The notes under the pieces are model-generated. The model worked only from the letters and a program-made list of their open reading frames with translations. It was not told where the DNA came from and ran no database searches. A stretch of 26,995 nt of DNA, taken from positions 1 to 26,995 of the forward strand of contig JAGMDE010000008.1 of NCBI GenBank assembly GCA_023128855.1. The letters are read 5' to 3'. Positions 14,775-23,398 of the stretch are shown here, one piece after another. The stretch comes from Thermoplasmatales archaeon (GTDB taxonomy: Archaea; Thermoplasmatota; E2; DHVEG-1). The stretch's first letter is position 1. Each line of letters begins with the position of its first letter. Made by a program: the position numbers and the translations under genes.

Positions 14775-17700
14775 TTACTTGAAAAGTTTAGGTGTATTGA
14801 ATATATAAAATTTCATCTCACCACTTGAGCTAACGTTGCCCTCCTCATCGTATATTTTTGTCTCAATTAATTTTTTTCTAAAAGAAGGTTCATCCCAATT
14901 CCAGATGAATGGTTCTTGGGTTAATGTGTCTTTCAATTGTCCATTAACATAAAACTCTGCTTTCTTTACCTTATTGTCGTTTACATCAATTCTCAAAGGA
15001 CCAAATATTAGCGGTTTAAAGAATGGAATTATCTTTCTATTTTTGATATAAATGAAGCTTTCAAATGTAATTATATTCTTTTTAGATAGAATGAAAAGAA
15101 TCGCACCCGCAGCGCCAATTGCTCCAAATAACATTATTAATGTCATCCATGGAAATCCTTCTTCAATAACCTCATATGATTGATATTGATAAGAAATAAA
15201 TTGATTCAATTTGGTTCCATGCTCATCCAAAACATCAATATCTAGAATGTATAATCCATCTGTAAGATCGTTTGGGGGAGTATATGTAAAAACGATATTA
15301 TCATTAGTTTCCAAATCATTTATAATGTTTAATTCAACTGTTAGATTTGATATATAAAAATTGGCATAGTCTACAGTAACAGGTAAGTTATATGTTAATG
15401 TAATTGTTGGATTATTCTGATTAATAGTCCCTCCATTAGGTGGATTAATTGATACTATGTTGAGTGGAGGTAGCGAATAACTATAAGTAAATTCGTAAAT
15501 TGTCTCAGGGTCATCTAAAATATATGTTTTTGTTGTTTTCCTAAATATTTTATAATTGTCAATTTCTGTATTGTTTAACTTTACAGTTAAAAGATTACTT
15601 ATTGTATAATCGTCTGATGTTGGATCTGCAACTTCTAAGAAAATCCATCCACTTGTTTTATTTATTGTCACAGTCATAGTGGCAGTATCATCAGTGGCAT
15701 CAAGAGTTATATCGCTATTTGTACCTGTTAAATGACTTATATCAATTATTTCATCAGTCGTTGTATTCCATATAAAATCTGGTACTTCTGAATCATTAAC
15801 GGATAATAAAAAGGTGATATTACCACTTATGTTGATATTTCCCGTGTGAACTGCCTTTAACACATTGTTTGGATCAATAAACGTATCTACAATTGAGTCA
15901 CCATCAATATCATAACAATAAAATGAATTGTCTAGTGTTACACTATATTCATTTTCAACTTCAGTAATTGTTGTACTGGATGCTGTTAGTTTAGTTGAAG
16001 AAATTATTAATGCAGTTACAGTTTCTGTATTGGTATTTCCATCATTATCTGTAATAGTTAAAGTCACAGTATAAGTTCCACTTGCTGAATATGTATGGTC
16101 CACAGTGGAGCCAGTGCCAGTTGTCCCATCTCCAAAAACCCAAGAGTATGTAGTTATATTTCCATCTAGATCAAAACTGTTCGTTGCATTGAATGTTACT
16201 TCAGTTCCTACAATGCCAGTATAGGGTCCGCTTGCATTAATAAACGGTGTTTTTGTGTCATTTTGATTCCCGGATATATCTGTTGCGTAAATTATACAAT
16301 AAACTATGCTCGGGTTCTCATTAATTACAAATACTTTTTCATAGTAATTAGTAGTCTCTTCATCCATATAAACAGTTAAATGATCACTACCTTCATACCA
16401 GTACTCAATTGTAACATTTTCAACTTCGATATTATCAGTTACCGTTGCTCCAAAAGTGTAACTATTTGGAAAATTATCAAAGGAAGATCCACGTTTGACA
16501 ATTGTTATTGTTGGTGGTGTACTATCTGTAATTGTAACAGTAGCTGTTGAAGTTGTGACTGAATTGTCCCATTGATCCTCTGCATAGATTGTATAAGTTA
16601 AGTTGTTTGTTGTACTTTCTAAAGATACCGTTAAAACAAAGTAGGTTGTACCTAAAATATTTGTTAGACTTTCATTACTGCCACTACTGCCATGTACCCA
16701 ATTAACTTTTACCTCACCATAATTTACTATATCTGAGGTGCTATCAGTATCATCCACTACAGTTACATTGAATGTAAAACGAGTGCCTGGTGACCCTGTT
16801 GAAGGTGTATTATCAGTTATTGTTGGTGCTGTTCCTTCATCTATTTCAAAGCTTCTTGTGCTTGAAGATCTCCAATTTCTTGGATCCCTTGCATCTATTC
16901 TATAGCTATAAATTCCTACTACTGAAAATTGATGATTATAATAGTAAGTATTTCCTGTTCTATATCCAAGGATTGAAATGTTACTGTTTTGTCCATTTGG
17001 ATCAGTTACAACAAGTCTTACTTCTTCAAGTGCTGTATTGTCTGTTATCCCAGCAGAGATATATGTATAACCTCCTTGTGTTTGAGTATATGGGCTTGCA
17101 CTGGCAGTTCCGATTGTTGGAAGGCTGGTATCAAGTATTGGCCTGCTATCAGAACTTGAAATATTTATTGTACGCGCACTATCTGCAACACCATTGCCAT
17201 CGTTATCTACTGCTCCTTCAGTTGCGTTGTCATAATCATCCCAATAATTACCTGCAACTACTGAATTTGCACCATTTACAATGTTAAAACCTGTTGTTGA
17301 AATACTCCATATATTATTATTTTCACTCATGTCAAGAGCGTGGTCTGAATTGTTATAGAAATAATTATTGTAAATAGAATTGCTAATAGCATAATAATTT
17401 AGATAAACTCCATATTGTGAGTTTTGTGTAATATTGTTACTATGGATTGTATCGCTAGTTGAGTTTTGTATTCTTATTCCATCTTTTGTGTTTCCTTGGA
17501 TATGATTGTAATTTACTACATTGTTGTAGTCTCCAAATAAAAACACTCCATGTTTTGAATTGGAACTTATAGTATTGTTATCAATGGTATTATTTGCCCC
17601 TAGAACCATAATTCCATAGTCTGTATTACTTGTTATAATATTATTTCCTATATAATTAGAACTTGAGTTTTCTAATCTTATTCCACTGTCGCTATTGCTG

Positions 17701-18512
17701 TGGATTTTATTAGTTCCACTGTTATAAGTGATATTATTATTATCACAATGATCATTGAAATATATTCCATTCAAAGTATTACTAGCTATATAGCTATATT
17801 CAATCAAGTTGTCATTACATGTCGAATTGAGATATATTCCATTTCTAGAATTGGATGTTAATATGCAATTTCCAATAGTATTGTTTGAAGAATTATAGAA
17901 AAATATTCCATTGAAAGTACTACTTGTAGAAGTTGTATGTGTTATATTATTGTAACTTGAGTTTTCAATATGAATACCATTTTTAGAATTAGATGTTATT
18001 GTATTGTAATAGATTTTTGTGTTGCTGCAATTATAAATATAAAAACCGTTTGCACTGCTTGTAATAATATTGTTTACTATTACACTGTTGCTAGCGTTTA
18101 TCTTTATAGCTGCGTTATTTAAACTGGATCCACTGCTTGTTATTGTCAAATCACTAATATCCACCCCAGTTGCAGTAATTGTTATAACATCGCCAGAGCT
18201 ACTGCCAGTAACTGTTGTAAGTGATTTATCTTCTCCAAATAAGTCCAGTGATGTTTTATTTATAATAATATTTTCTTCATAATCCCCTGCTAGTACTTGA
18301 ATTCTATATCCTGATGATGCAGCATTGATTGCACTTTGAATATATCTATATGGATGAATGCTGTTTCCTTCCCATGGACCAGCTGTATTATCATCATCAA
18401 CATATAGAGTTGGCGGGTCAGATGCTTTGCAAGTCTCAATAAAATTAACCGATGTAAAGCAATTTAAACCAAATATGATAAGTAATAATATCACAGATAT
18501 TTTCGGCTTCAT
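14775..18512 (-). CDS. Giant NosD-type beta-helix / PKD surface protein with a C-terminal transmembrane segment
   Basis: I start at ATG 18512 (MKPKISVILLLIIFGLNCF), where GGTGGG precedes a good signal peptide; 18539 is possible. The protein is about 1245 residues. Residues about 37-430 open with LYVDDDNTAGPWEG...YIQSAINAASSGY.I.VLAG.Y and continue as many NosD/right-handed beta-helix coils (N..I..N...GI....S). Then come several Ig-like domains (about 440-750), a PKD domain (about 762-838, with SWVFGDG) and further beta-domains. A transmembrane helix lies at about 1122-1142 (LIMLFGAIGAAGAILFIL). About 100 residues follow it, including another Ig-like strand set. Known relatives are cell-surface carbohydrate-binding or structural proteins. 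No shared tail. Confidence 0.85.
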   Translation of the reverse strand: MKPKISVILLLIIFGLNCFTSVNFIETCKASDPPTLYVDDDNTAGPWEGNSIHPYRYIQSAINAASSGYRIQVLAGDYEENIIINKTSLDLFGEDKSLTTVTGSSSGDVITITATGVDISDLTITSSGSSLNNAAIKINASNSVIVNNIITSSANGFYIYNCSNTKIYYNTITSNSKNGIHIENSSYNNITHTTSTSSTFNGIFFYNSSNNTIGNCILTSNSRNGIYLNSTCNDNLIEYSYIASNTLNGIYFNDHCDNNNITYNSGTNKIHSNSDSGIRLENSSSNYIGNNIITSNTDYGIMVLGANNTIDNNTISSNSKHGVFLFGDYNNVVNYNHIQGNTKDGIRIQNSTSDTIHSNNITQNSQYGVYLNYYAISNSIYNNYFYNNSDHALDMSENNNIWSISTTGFNIVNGANSVVAGNYWDDYDNATEGAVDNDGNGVADSARTINISSSDSRPILDTSLPTIGTASASPYTQTQGGYTYISAGITDNTALEEVRLVVTDPNGQNSNISILGYRTGNTYYYNHQFSVVGIYSYRIDARDPRNWRSSSTRSFEIDEGTAPTITDNTPSTGSPGTRFTFNVTVVDDTDSTSDIVNYGEVKVNWVHGSSGSNESLTNILGTTYFVLTVSLESTTNNLTYTIYAEDQWDNSVTTSTATVTITDSTPPTITIVKRGSSFDNFPNSYTFGATVTDNIEVENVTIEYWYEGSDHLTVYMDEETTNYYEKVFVINENPSIVYCIIYATDISGNQNDTKTPFINASGPYTGIVGTEVTFNATNSFDLDGNITTYSWVFGDGTTGTGSTVDHTYSASGTYTVTLTITDNDGNTNTETVTALIISSTKLTASSTTITEVENEYSVTLDNSFYCYDIDGDSIVDTFIDPNNVLKAVHTGNINISGNITFLLSVNDSEVPDFIWNTTTDEIIDISHLTGTNSDITLDATDDTATMTVTINKTSGWIFLEVADPTSDDYTISNLLTVKLNNTEIDNYKIFRKTTKTYILDDPETIYEFTYSYSLPPLNIVSINPPNGGTINQNNPTITLTYNLPVTVDYANFYISNLTVELNIINDLETNDNIVFTYTPPNDLTDGLYILDIDVLDEHGTKLNQFISYQYQSYEVIEEGFPWMTLIMLFGAIGAAGAILFILSKKNIITFESFIYIKNRKIIPFFKPLIFGPLRIDVNDNKVKKAEFYVNGQLKDTLTQEPFIWNWDEPSFRKKLIETKIYDEEGNVSSSGEMKFYIFNTPKLFK

Positions 18513-18672
18513 CCCACCCGCCTGCATATGCAACTGCATATACTGGATATATTAGTACATTAAAAATATTCCTATTTTACATCCCTGTAATTAATAAAGA
18601 AAAATAATTAAACACTTTTGGAATATATTATCTTATAACTATATTGCTGAACCTTATTCCTGAAGGACTATT

Positions 18673-19182
18673 ATGGCTGAAGATAATGAAGGAAATCAGG
18701 GTATATACTACTCAGATGTAATTAAACGTACATTATATTCTTTAATTGTAGTTGCGCGTCCAAAATCTTCTAAAGATTATGCATGGTCAATAATTAAAAG
18801 ACTGCTAGCTGAACTTAAAACAGATTACGATTTTTTAAAATACATTCATATTGACGAAATAGAAAATTTAGAAGATACAATGGATGATATAACAGTTATG
18901 TCTAGTCTAAATGATATTGAACCTAAAAAAATTGGCCAGGCAATTCAAAATATTATTGATATATTTAAAACACGCATGGGTAATAAAGCTGGTTACTTTT
19001 TTTTAACAGAGTTCAAAGAAACTCTTGGAAATGAATATCACTCAATTATTAAAGAAATGGGTGTTGATTTAAGACTGATTGAATTACAAAGCAAAATATA
19101 TGGATGGGATAGTGGAAAACATAAGATCAAGGATAAGTTTGATTCAAATATCGCTTATATAGAAAAAAAAGATGATGTTTAG
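18673..19182 (+). CDS. Soluble protein of unknown function (169 aa)
   Basis: ATG 18673 has GAAGGA 8 bases upstream. The product is acidic to neutral, with no signal peptide or membrane segment. It appears mostly helical (YSDVIKRTLYSLIVVARPKSSKDYAWSIIKRLLAEL). I recognise no motif. It could pack as an all-alpha regulatory or scaffold protein, but nothing in the sequence names a function. It lies divergent from the giant beta-helix gene with a 160-base shared promoter region, and upstream of the radical SAM gene after about 180 bases. Confidence 0.6.
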   Translation: MAEDNEGNQGIYYSDVIKRTLYSLIVVARPKSSKDYAWSIIKRLLAELKTDYDFLKYIHIDEIENLEDTMDDITVMSSLNDIEPKKIGQAIQNIIDIFKTRMGNKAGYFFLTEFKETLGNEYHSIIKEMGVDLRLIELQSKIYGWDSGKHKIKDKFDSNIAYIEKKDDV

Positions 19183-19360
19183 TAAGATTATAACTAGTGA
19201 AAACAAATATTAAAGGCATTTGTTCCTGATTAAAAGTTTAAATTTAAGAAAGAGAAGAGAGAACAATAAAAAAAATGCTATGAAAACTCTAAAGAAAGTT
19301 TATTATATTATAATATTAATTTTTTGTGAGCAGAATCTATATGCTAGGGGAAGGCTAAAA

Positions 19361-20755
19361 ATGAAAATTTTACTAATTAATACCTCTGTCGGGTTTGATT
19401 CTATTATGTCAAAAGAAAATACTGATAGATTTATAGCTTCTATACCACCACCAACTGGACTTCTTTATATAGCAAGATCACTCGAAGACGAAGGACATAA
19501 AATAAAGGTTATTGATATTGCATGTGAAAAAAATCCAATGATGGAAATAAAAAAATCATTAAATTCATGTGATGCTGCTGGTTTAAATGTATTTACAATG
19601 ATACGGAATGATGTTGAAATTATTGCAAAATCTATTAAAAATTATGATAAAAATTTACCAATAATATTGGGTGGTCCTCATTGTTCCTTTCATCCTCAAA
19701 AAGCTCTAATTGATATTCCTTCAGGTGATATAGGCGTAGAGGGAGAGGGAGAAATTGTTATAAAAGATATAGTAAAAGGATTGAACGGTTATAAAAAATT
19801 TGAAACACTTCCTGGAGTATTTTACAGAAAGAATGGAACTATAAAAAAGGGTAAACCTGCAGAAATTATTAAAAATATAGATGAACTTCCTTTCCCATCC
19901 AGACATCTTGTGGAAAAATATAACTATGGTAAACTAGGGAAACTAGATTTTTATAAACAAAAAACTAGTGCAATGATAACAAGTCGGGGGTGTCCTTTTA
20001 AATGTAAATTTTGTACAAGACATTTAACAAGTCATATTTTTCGTATGAGGTCGGCTGAGAATGTTTTGGATGAGCTGACTGAGATAAGTCAAAAATATAA
20101 ATCTGTTTTTATTGCTGATGATAATTTTTTAGCAAATGAAAGAAGGGTTAGTAAAATATTTGATGAATTAATTAAAATGGGTTCTCCTCTTGAAATTTAT
20201 ATTAATGGAGCACGGGTTGATTCTGCAAATATTGATTTATATAAAAAAATGAAAAAAGCTGGCGTTAAACATATCTATTATGGCATTGAATCTGGGAATC
20301 AAAGTGTTATAGATTATTACAATAAGAAAATTACTATTGAACAAATAAAAAAAGCATTAAATTTAGCAAATAAAATGGATTTTATAACATTAGGATATTT
20401 TATTTTCGGTGCACCTTTTGAAAAATATAAAGAAATAAAAAATACTATTAATTTTGCAAATTCCTTACCACTAGATTTTGCAATTTTTTATCCACTGGTT
20501 TATGCACGTGGCTCTGATTTATGGGAGGAAGCAGTAAATGAAGGAAAAATCAATTTTGATGAGGAAGAGTATCTAATAATTGCATCATCTACAAAGGGAC
20601 TTGCAAATTTTACAGAAGATGAAATATTTTCTTTTTGTGAAAAAGCTTTTAAAAAATTTTATTTCCGTCCATCATATATACTTAGGCAAATTATTAAATC
20701 TATAAAGAGAAAAAATTTTACAATTCTAAAGTATGGGGCACATCAATTATTTTAA
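19361..20755 (+). CDS. B12-binding-domain radical SAM enzyme
   Basis: I start at ATG 19361 (MKILLINTSVGFDS) with AGGGGAAGG upstream, because MKILLINT is the classical first strand of the B12-binding domain; the frame continues open to 19220 without homology. The 464-residue protein has a Rossmann-like cobalamin-type domain (residues about 1-140, with ILGGPHCSFHP and GEGE). The [4Fe-4S] motif follows as Cys211-x3-Cys215-x2-Cys218 (SRGCPFKCKFC). I see no DxHxxG cobalamin motif, so B12 may not be bound in the base-off mode. Relatives act in methylation or rearrangement of lipids, cofactors and antibiotics. The substrate cannot be inferred. Confidence 0.87.
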   Translation: MKILLINTSVGFDSIMSKENTDRFIASIPPPTGLLYIARSLEDEGHKIKVIDIACEKNPMMEIKKSLNSCDAAGLNVFTMIRNDVEIIAKSIKNYDKNLPIILGGPHCSFHPQKALIDIPSGDIGVEGEGEIVIKDIVKGLNGYKKFETLPGVFYRKNGTIKKGKPAEIIKNIDELPFPSRHLVEKYNYGKLGKLDFYKQKTSAMITSRGCPFKCKFCTRHLTSHIFRMRSAENVLDELTEISQKYKSVFIADDNFLANERRVSKIFDELIKMGSPLEIYINGARVDSANIDLYKKMKKAGVKHIYYGIESGNQSVIDYYNKKITIEQIKKALNLANKMDFITLGYFIFGAPFEKYKEIKNTINFANSLPLDFAIFYPLVYARGSDLWEEAVNEGKINFDEEEYLIIASSTKGLANFTEDEIFSFCEKAFKKFYFRPSYILRQIIKSIKRKNFTILKYGAHQLF

Positions 20756-20792
20756 TAACAATATGGACCGCATATGATGCATATAAAAAAAG

Positions 20793-20809
20793 TGGGCCCG
20801 CCCAGATTT
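20793..20809. repeat. Second tRNA-Pro 3'-end-like site
   Basis: Seventeen bases match the tRNA-Pro 3' end (6530-6546) with one mismatch, in the same orientation: TGGGCCCGCCCAGATTT. No cloverleaf can be formed around it. It lies just before an intact copy of the nuclease gene, as the 641-675 site lies before the truncated one. Probably another attachment-site remnant. Confidence 0.5.
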
Positions 20810-20882
20810 ACCCTGTTTCTAAGGAGAGAGTTTTCCAAGATACACCGTGTTTTGACATAGCTTGGACTAAGGAGAAAATATA

Positions 20883-21035
20883 ATGTGCAAATTGTGTAAT
20901 AAAGTAATGAAAGAAGCTGATGAACACTTTCTAGCTTGGAGATTAGAAGAACTTCATTTTGAATATCATCGTTGTAATGGATCAAAGAGGCCAATGAATC
21001 TAATTGACCTTTTAGATGGGGCATGTACAGCATAA
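20883..21035 (+). CDS. Small cysteine-containing protein next to the nuclease (50 aa)
   Basis: ATG 20883 follows AAGGAGAAAATATA, a good ribosome-binding site. The product starts MCKLCNKVMKEADEHFLAWRLEELHF and contains one CxxC, a His and a further Cys at residue 31. This could make a single metal site but does not match a family I know. It overlaps the nuclease start by 13 bases, so the two are probably coupled. It is absent from the truncated copy at 804. Confidence 0.5.
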   Translation: MCKLCNKVMKEADEHFLAWRLEELHFEYHRCNGSKRPMNLIDLLDGACTA

Positions 21036-21400
21036 AAAATAAGGCAATATATGACCAGATGTCTAAACCTGAAAAAGAAGTTGCCAGGTTTCTGAAGAAT
21101 ATCGGTATCCAATGGTCATATGAACATCCTGTTTTTGTGTGGGATGAAAATAAAAGACCAAGAGTTTGGGCACCAGACTTTTATCTTATTCCTTTTGGAA
21201 TATACGTTGAGGTTTGTGGTTCTGAGAGTTTTAATTATGATTATAGAAGGAAGATCTTTGATAATAACGGTTATAGAGTGATTTTTTTACATTTATACAA
21301 GGAGTCACATAAATGGAAAAATCATCTCATGAGTTATCTTGAATTAATTTCAAATTATAGAAATCGCAAATTAAGTGAAATCCTTAGCAATGAAAATTAA
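21023..21400 (+). CDS. Small PD-(D/E)XK-like nuclease (putative)
   Basis: The 125-residue product resembles short archaeal and Vsr/DUF559-type endonucleases. It has Glu18 in the first helix (PEKEVARFL), WSYEHPVFVWDE, the acidic motif PDF with Asp52, and E63-V-C65 where the classical motif has E-x-K. RRKIF.NNGY.VIFLHLYKE follows. The missing Lys is notable, and a nearby Arg or Lys may substitute. ATG 21023 is used; ATG 21059 is a shorter option. A paralogue, cut after PDFYLI, is at 804-995. Both lie beside a tRNA-Pro-like att site and a tail repeat, so the gene looks like part of a mobile element end. Activity is inferred from fold similarity only. Confidence 0.62.
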   Translation: MYSIKNKAIYDQMSKPEKEVARFLKNIGIQWSYEHPVFVWDENKRPRVWAPDFYLIPFGIYVEVCGSESFNYDYRRKIFDNNGYRVIFLHLYKESHKWKNHLMSYLELISNYRNRKLSEILSNEN

Positions 21401-21447
21401 ATAATATCAGTCAGATTTTAGGATATAATAATAGCCTCCTGATTAAA

Positions 21448-21556
21448 CTAAAAATAAAAGAAAAAAAGAGTTGGACTAATATTGTAGTCCAAGTCGTTGC
21501 AGTAGTAGTCGTAGTATTGGGAACAGATTTGGATGCTGTTGTAAGAACCATACTAC
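21448..21556 (-). repeat. Tail/terminator repeat, copy D (orphan)
   Basis: The minus strand encodes WFLQQ followed by HPNLFPILRLLLQRLGLQY and stop, but a stop codon lies directly upstream in frame, so no protein carries it. The extra Tyr comes from loop drift in the hairpin. It stands 70 bases beyond the intact nuclease gene, convergent with it. Confidence 0.82.
21471..21492 (-). terminator. Hairpin overlapping the stop codon, copy D
   Basis: Perfect 8-bp stem TTGGACTA/TAGTCCAA with a 6-base loop; the TAG stop is in one arm. T-rich on the minus strand afterwards and A-rich on the plus strand before it. It could also terminate the nuclease transcript from the plus strand, though only the minus-strand side has a T-tract. 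Confidence 0.5.
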
Positions 21557-21723
21557 CTGTGTTTAAATTAAAACACCAGAAAATAAACCCAATGATGAGT
21601 AATAATTAATCTCGTCTGTTCACCTGAAATATATTTTCATGAATGTATATTATTTTCAACAAAGGTTTTTCCAGAAAATAAATATGCAGAAAGTAATAAT
21701 ATCGTTTTACTCACTTTGGAATG
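21557..21723. other. Intergenic region downstream of the M28 peptidase gene
   Basis: Together with repeat D this makes about 320 bases between the nuclease and the M28 gene. Apart from the repeat I see only AT-rich sequence with stops in all frames and no paralogue of other window sequence. Confidence 0.4.
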
Positions 21724-23328
21724 TTATATTGTTGTGAATGACCATATCTGACTTTTTGATGATGCACCTTGTACATCGGATGCAACTATTTTCCAATAAT
21801 AAGTGGTGTTAGAAGTTAATTCTGGTAGATCATAAATTAAATTAATCTGGTTCCATCCAAAAGGTCCTATTTGCTCTATAAAAGGAGGATTGGAATCAGT
21901 ACCAAAATAAACGTCATAATAAACCACATCACCAGGATCATAATCTCCACCGTCCCAACTAAGATTCGTAGTAACAGGCACATTAATTGCACCATTTTCT
22001 GGATTTGGATGACATGGTTGTGAAGGAGGCCATTTACCTTTATATTGGGGTTTTGTCAACATAAAAAGATCCATTTCATCATATCCAACTTTTCCAGAGT
22101 TTGTATATGCAAATACTCTTAATGTATGCCGACCAATTGCAGTGAGTAGATACCATCCAATAATTTTCCATTCATACGGCGGATCTGAATCCCAAAATAA
22201 AAAATCATTATCAATGCAAAATATCACATGAGAAAATTCTTCATCTGAGATTACTTTAACTTTTGCAACAGCATTTCCTAAAAGTATTGTAGTTCCTCTA
22301 ATTCCTGAATTCCAATTTTTAAGAAAATTTAACTGAAATAATGGAAAACCAATTACATACAAATATCCTTCATAGGGAGCAGTTATAATTGCCTGTACAT
22401 CAATTGGTTTATTTGAAATCTCTGCCATTAGAGCAATAAGAAACTTGGTAGCTTTTACTTGATAACTCCAATTAAGTCTATCTGGAGTGTCCATAGGTGT
22501 GTTAGCCCAAGGATATGTATCATGATGAACAATCCATACACCATCGTATCCAAAGTCAACAAAAGCTTGATGATCTGCTCCTCTATGATTTGGTTTGGAT
22601 TCAACTGAAAGATTAAAATAATCATAATAATTGTTACTTACTGTTTCTGCAAAATCAAAAATCCAAGTAGATCTTTCTGGATGCATGAATGAAATAAGAT
22701 TAGCACCTTCAGGTGTTACAGCATATGCTATCATATCTACATTAATTACTGCAACAATGTTATCTCCCCTGTTGTATGCATCGCGGGCATATGTAAAACT
22801 TCCATAAGTTCCAACCTCTTCACCTGAAAATGCAATAAAACGAATTGTATGATTAAAAGAATAATTACTCATAATTTCTGCAATAGCAAGCATTCCTGCA
22901 ACACCCGATCCATCATCGTTTGCACCCATTGACCCCTCTGAACAATCATAATGAGCAGACATAATAAAAATAGCATTACTGTCAAGGTCTTTTCCAGGAA
23001 GAGTTGCAACAATATTTCTGCTTTTATATCCACCAAAATCCCAATTATGATAAGCAACTTCTAAACCTATTTTTTCAAAAGAATTATAAATATATTCACC
23101 TGCAAGAGTACAATTTTCTGACCCTGTGTATCTGGCACCATATGTCATTAGGCCATCATGATAATTGAGAATTAATGATCTGTTAACCTTATTTATCATT
23201 TCAACTATATTATTTTCATTTAGTAATGAATAATTTGTTTTAGTATTTGCATTTATTGAGGGAATAAGAAGAAGATTACTAAATATTAGAATACTTGCAA
23301 ATAAAATACAATTGATTTTCTTTTTCAT
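21724..23328 (-). CDS. Secreted M28-family zinc peptidase with C-terminal fibronectin/Ig-like domains
   Basis: The 534-residue product begins with a signal peptide (MKKKINCILFASILIFSNLLLIPSINA). The M28 domain (about 60-310) shows SAHYD (His126), GANDDGSG (Asp138), FSGEEVG (Glu170 general base, Glu171 ligand) and INVDM (Asp198), in family order. The expected last zinc ligand, normally His before T..DT, is Asn276 here (WANTPMDTPD), while His268-His269 lie just ahead (VHHDTYPW). After a middle beta-domain (about 320-425) comes a fibronectin-like domain (about 435-534: PENGAINVPVTTNLSWDGGD ... YYWKIVASD). Expected to trim peptides outside the cell. No shared tail. Confidence 0.88.
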   Translation of the reverse strand: MKKKINCILFASILIFSNLLLIPSINANTKTNYSLLNENNIVEMINKVNRSLILNYHDGLMTYGARYTGSENCTLAGEYIYNSFEKIGLEVAYHNWDFGGYKSRNIVATLPGKDLDSNAIFIMSAHYDCSEGSMGANDDGSGVAGMLAIAEIMSNYSFNHTIRFIAFSGEEVGTYGSFTYARDAYNRGDNIVAVINVDMIAYAVTPEGANLISFMHPERSTWIFDFAETVSNNYYDYFNLSVESKPNHRGADHQAFVDFGYDGVWIVHHDTYPWANTPMDTPDRLNWSYQVKATKFLIALMAEISNKPIDVQAIITAPYEGYLYVIGFPLFQLNFLKNWNSGIRGTTILLGNAVAKVKVISDEEFSHVIFCIDNDFLFWDSDPPYEWKIIGWYLLTAIGRHTLRVFAYTNSGKVGYDEMDLFMLTKPQYKGKWPPSQPCHPNPENGAINVPVTTNLSWDGGDYDPGDVVYYDVYFGTDSNPPFIEQIGPFGWNQINLIYDLPELTSNTTYYWKIVASDVQGASSKSQIWSFTTI

Positions 23329-23398
23329 GTTTTTCCCTCCATATTGCTGAAATTAAAATACGTATCAATATATAAATTTATTTATTAATTTTACATTT

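Noticed and set aside
20752..20830. A second tRNA-Pro gene at 20793
   Set aside because: Only the 3' acceptor and part of the T-stem are present (17 bases); no D-arm, anticodon arm or 5' acceptor strand follows.
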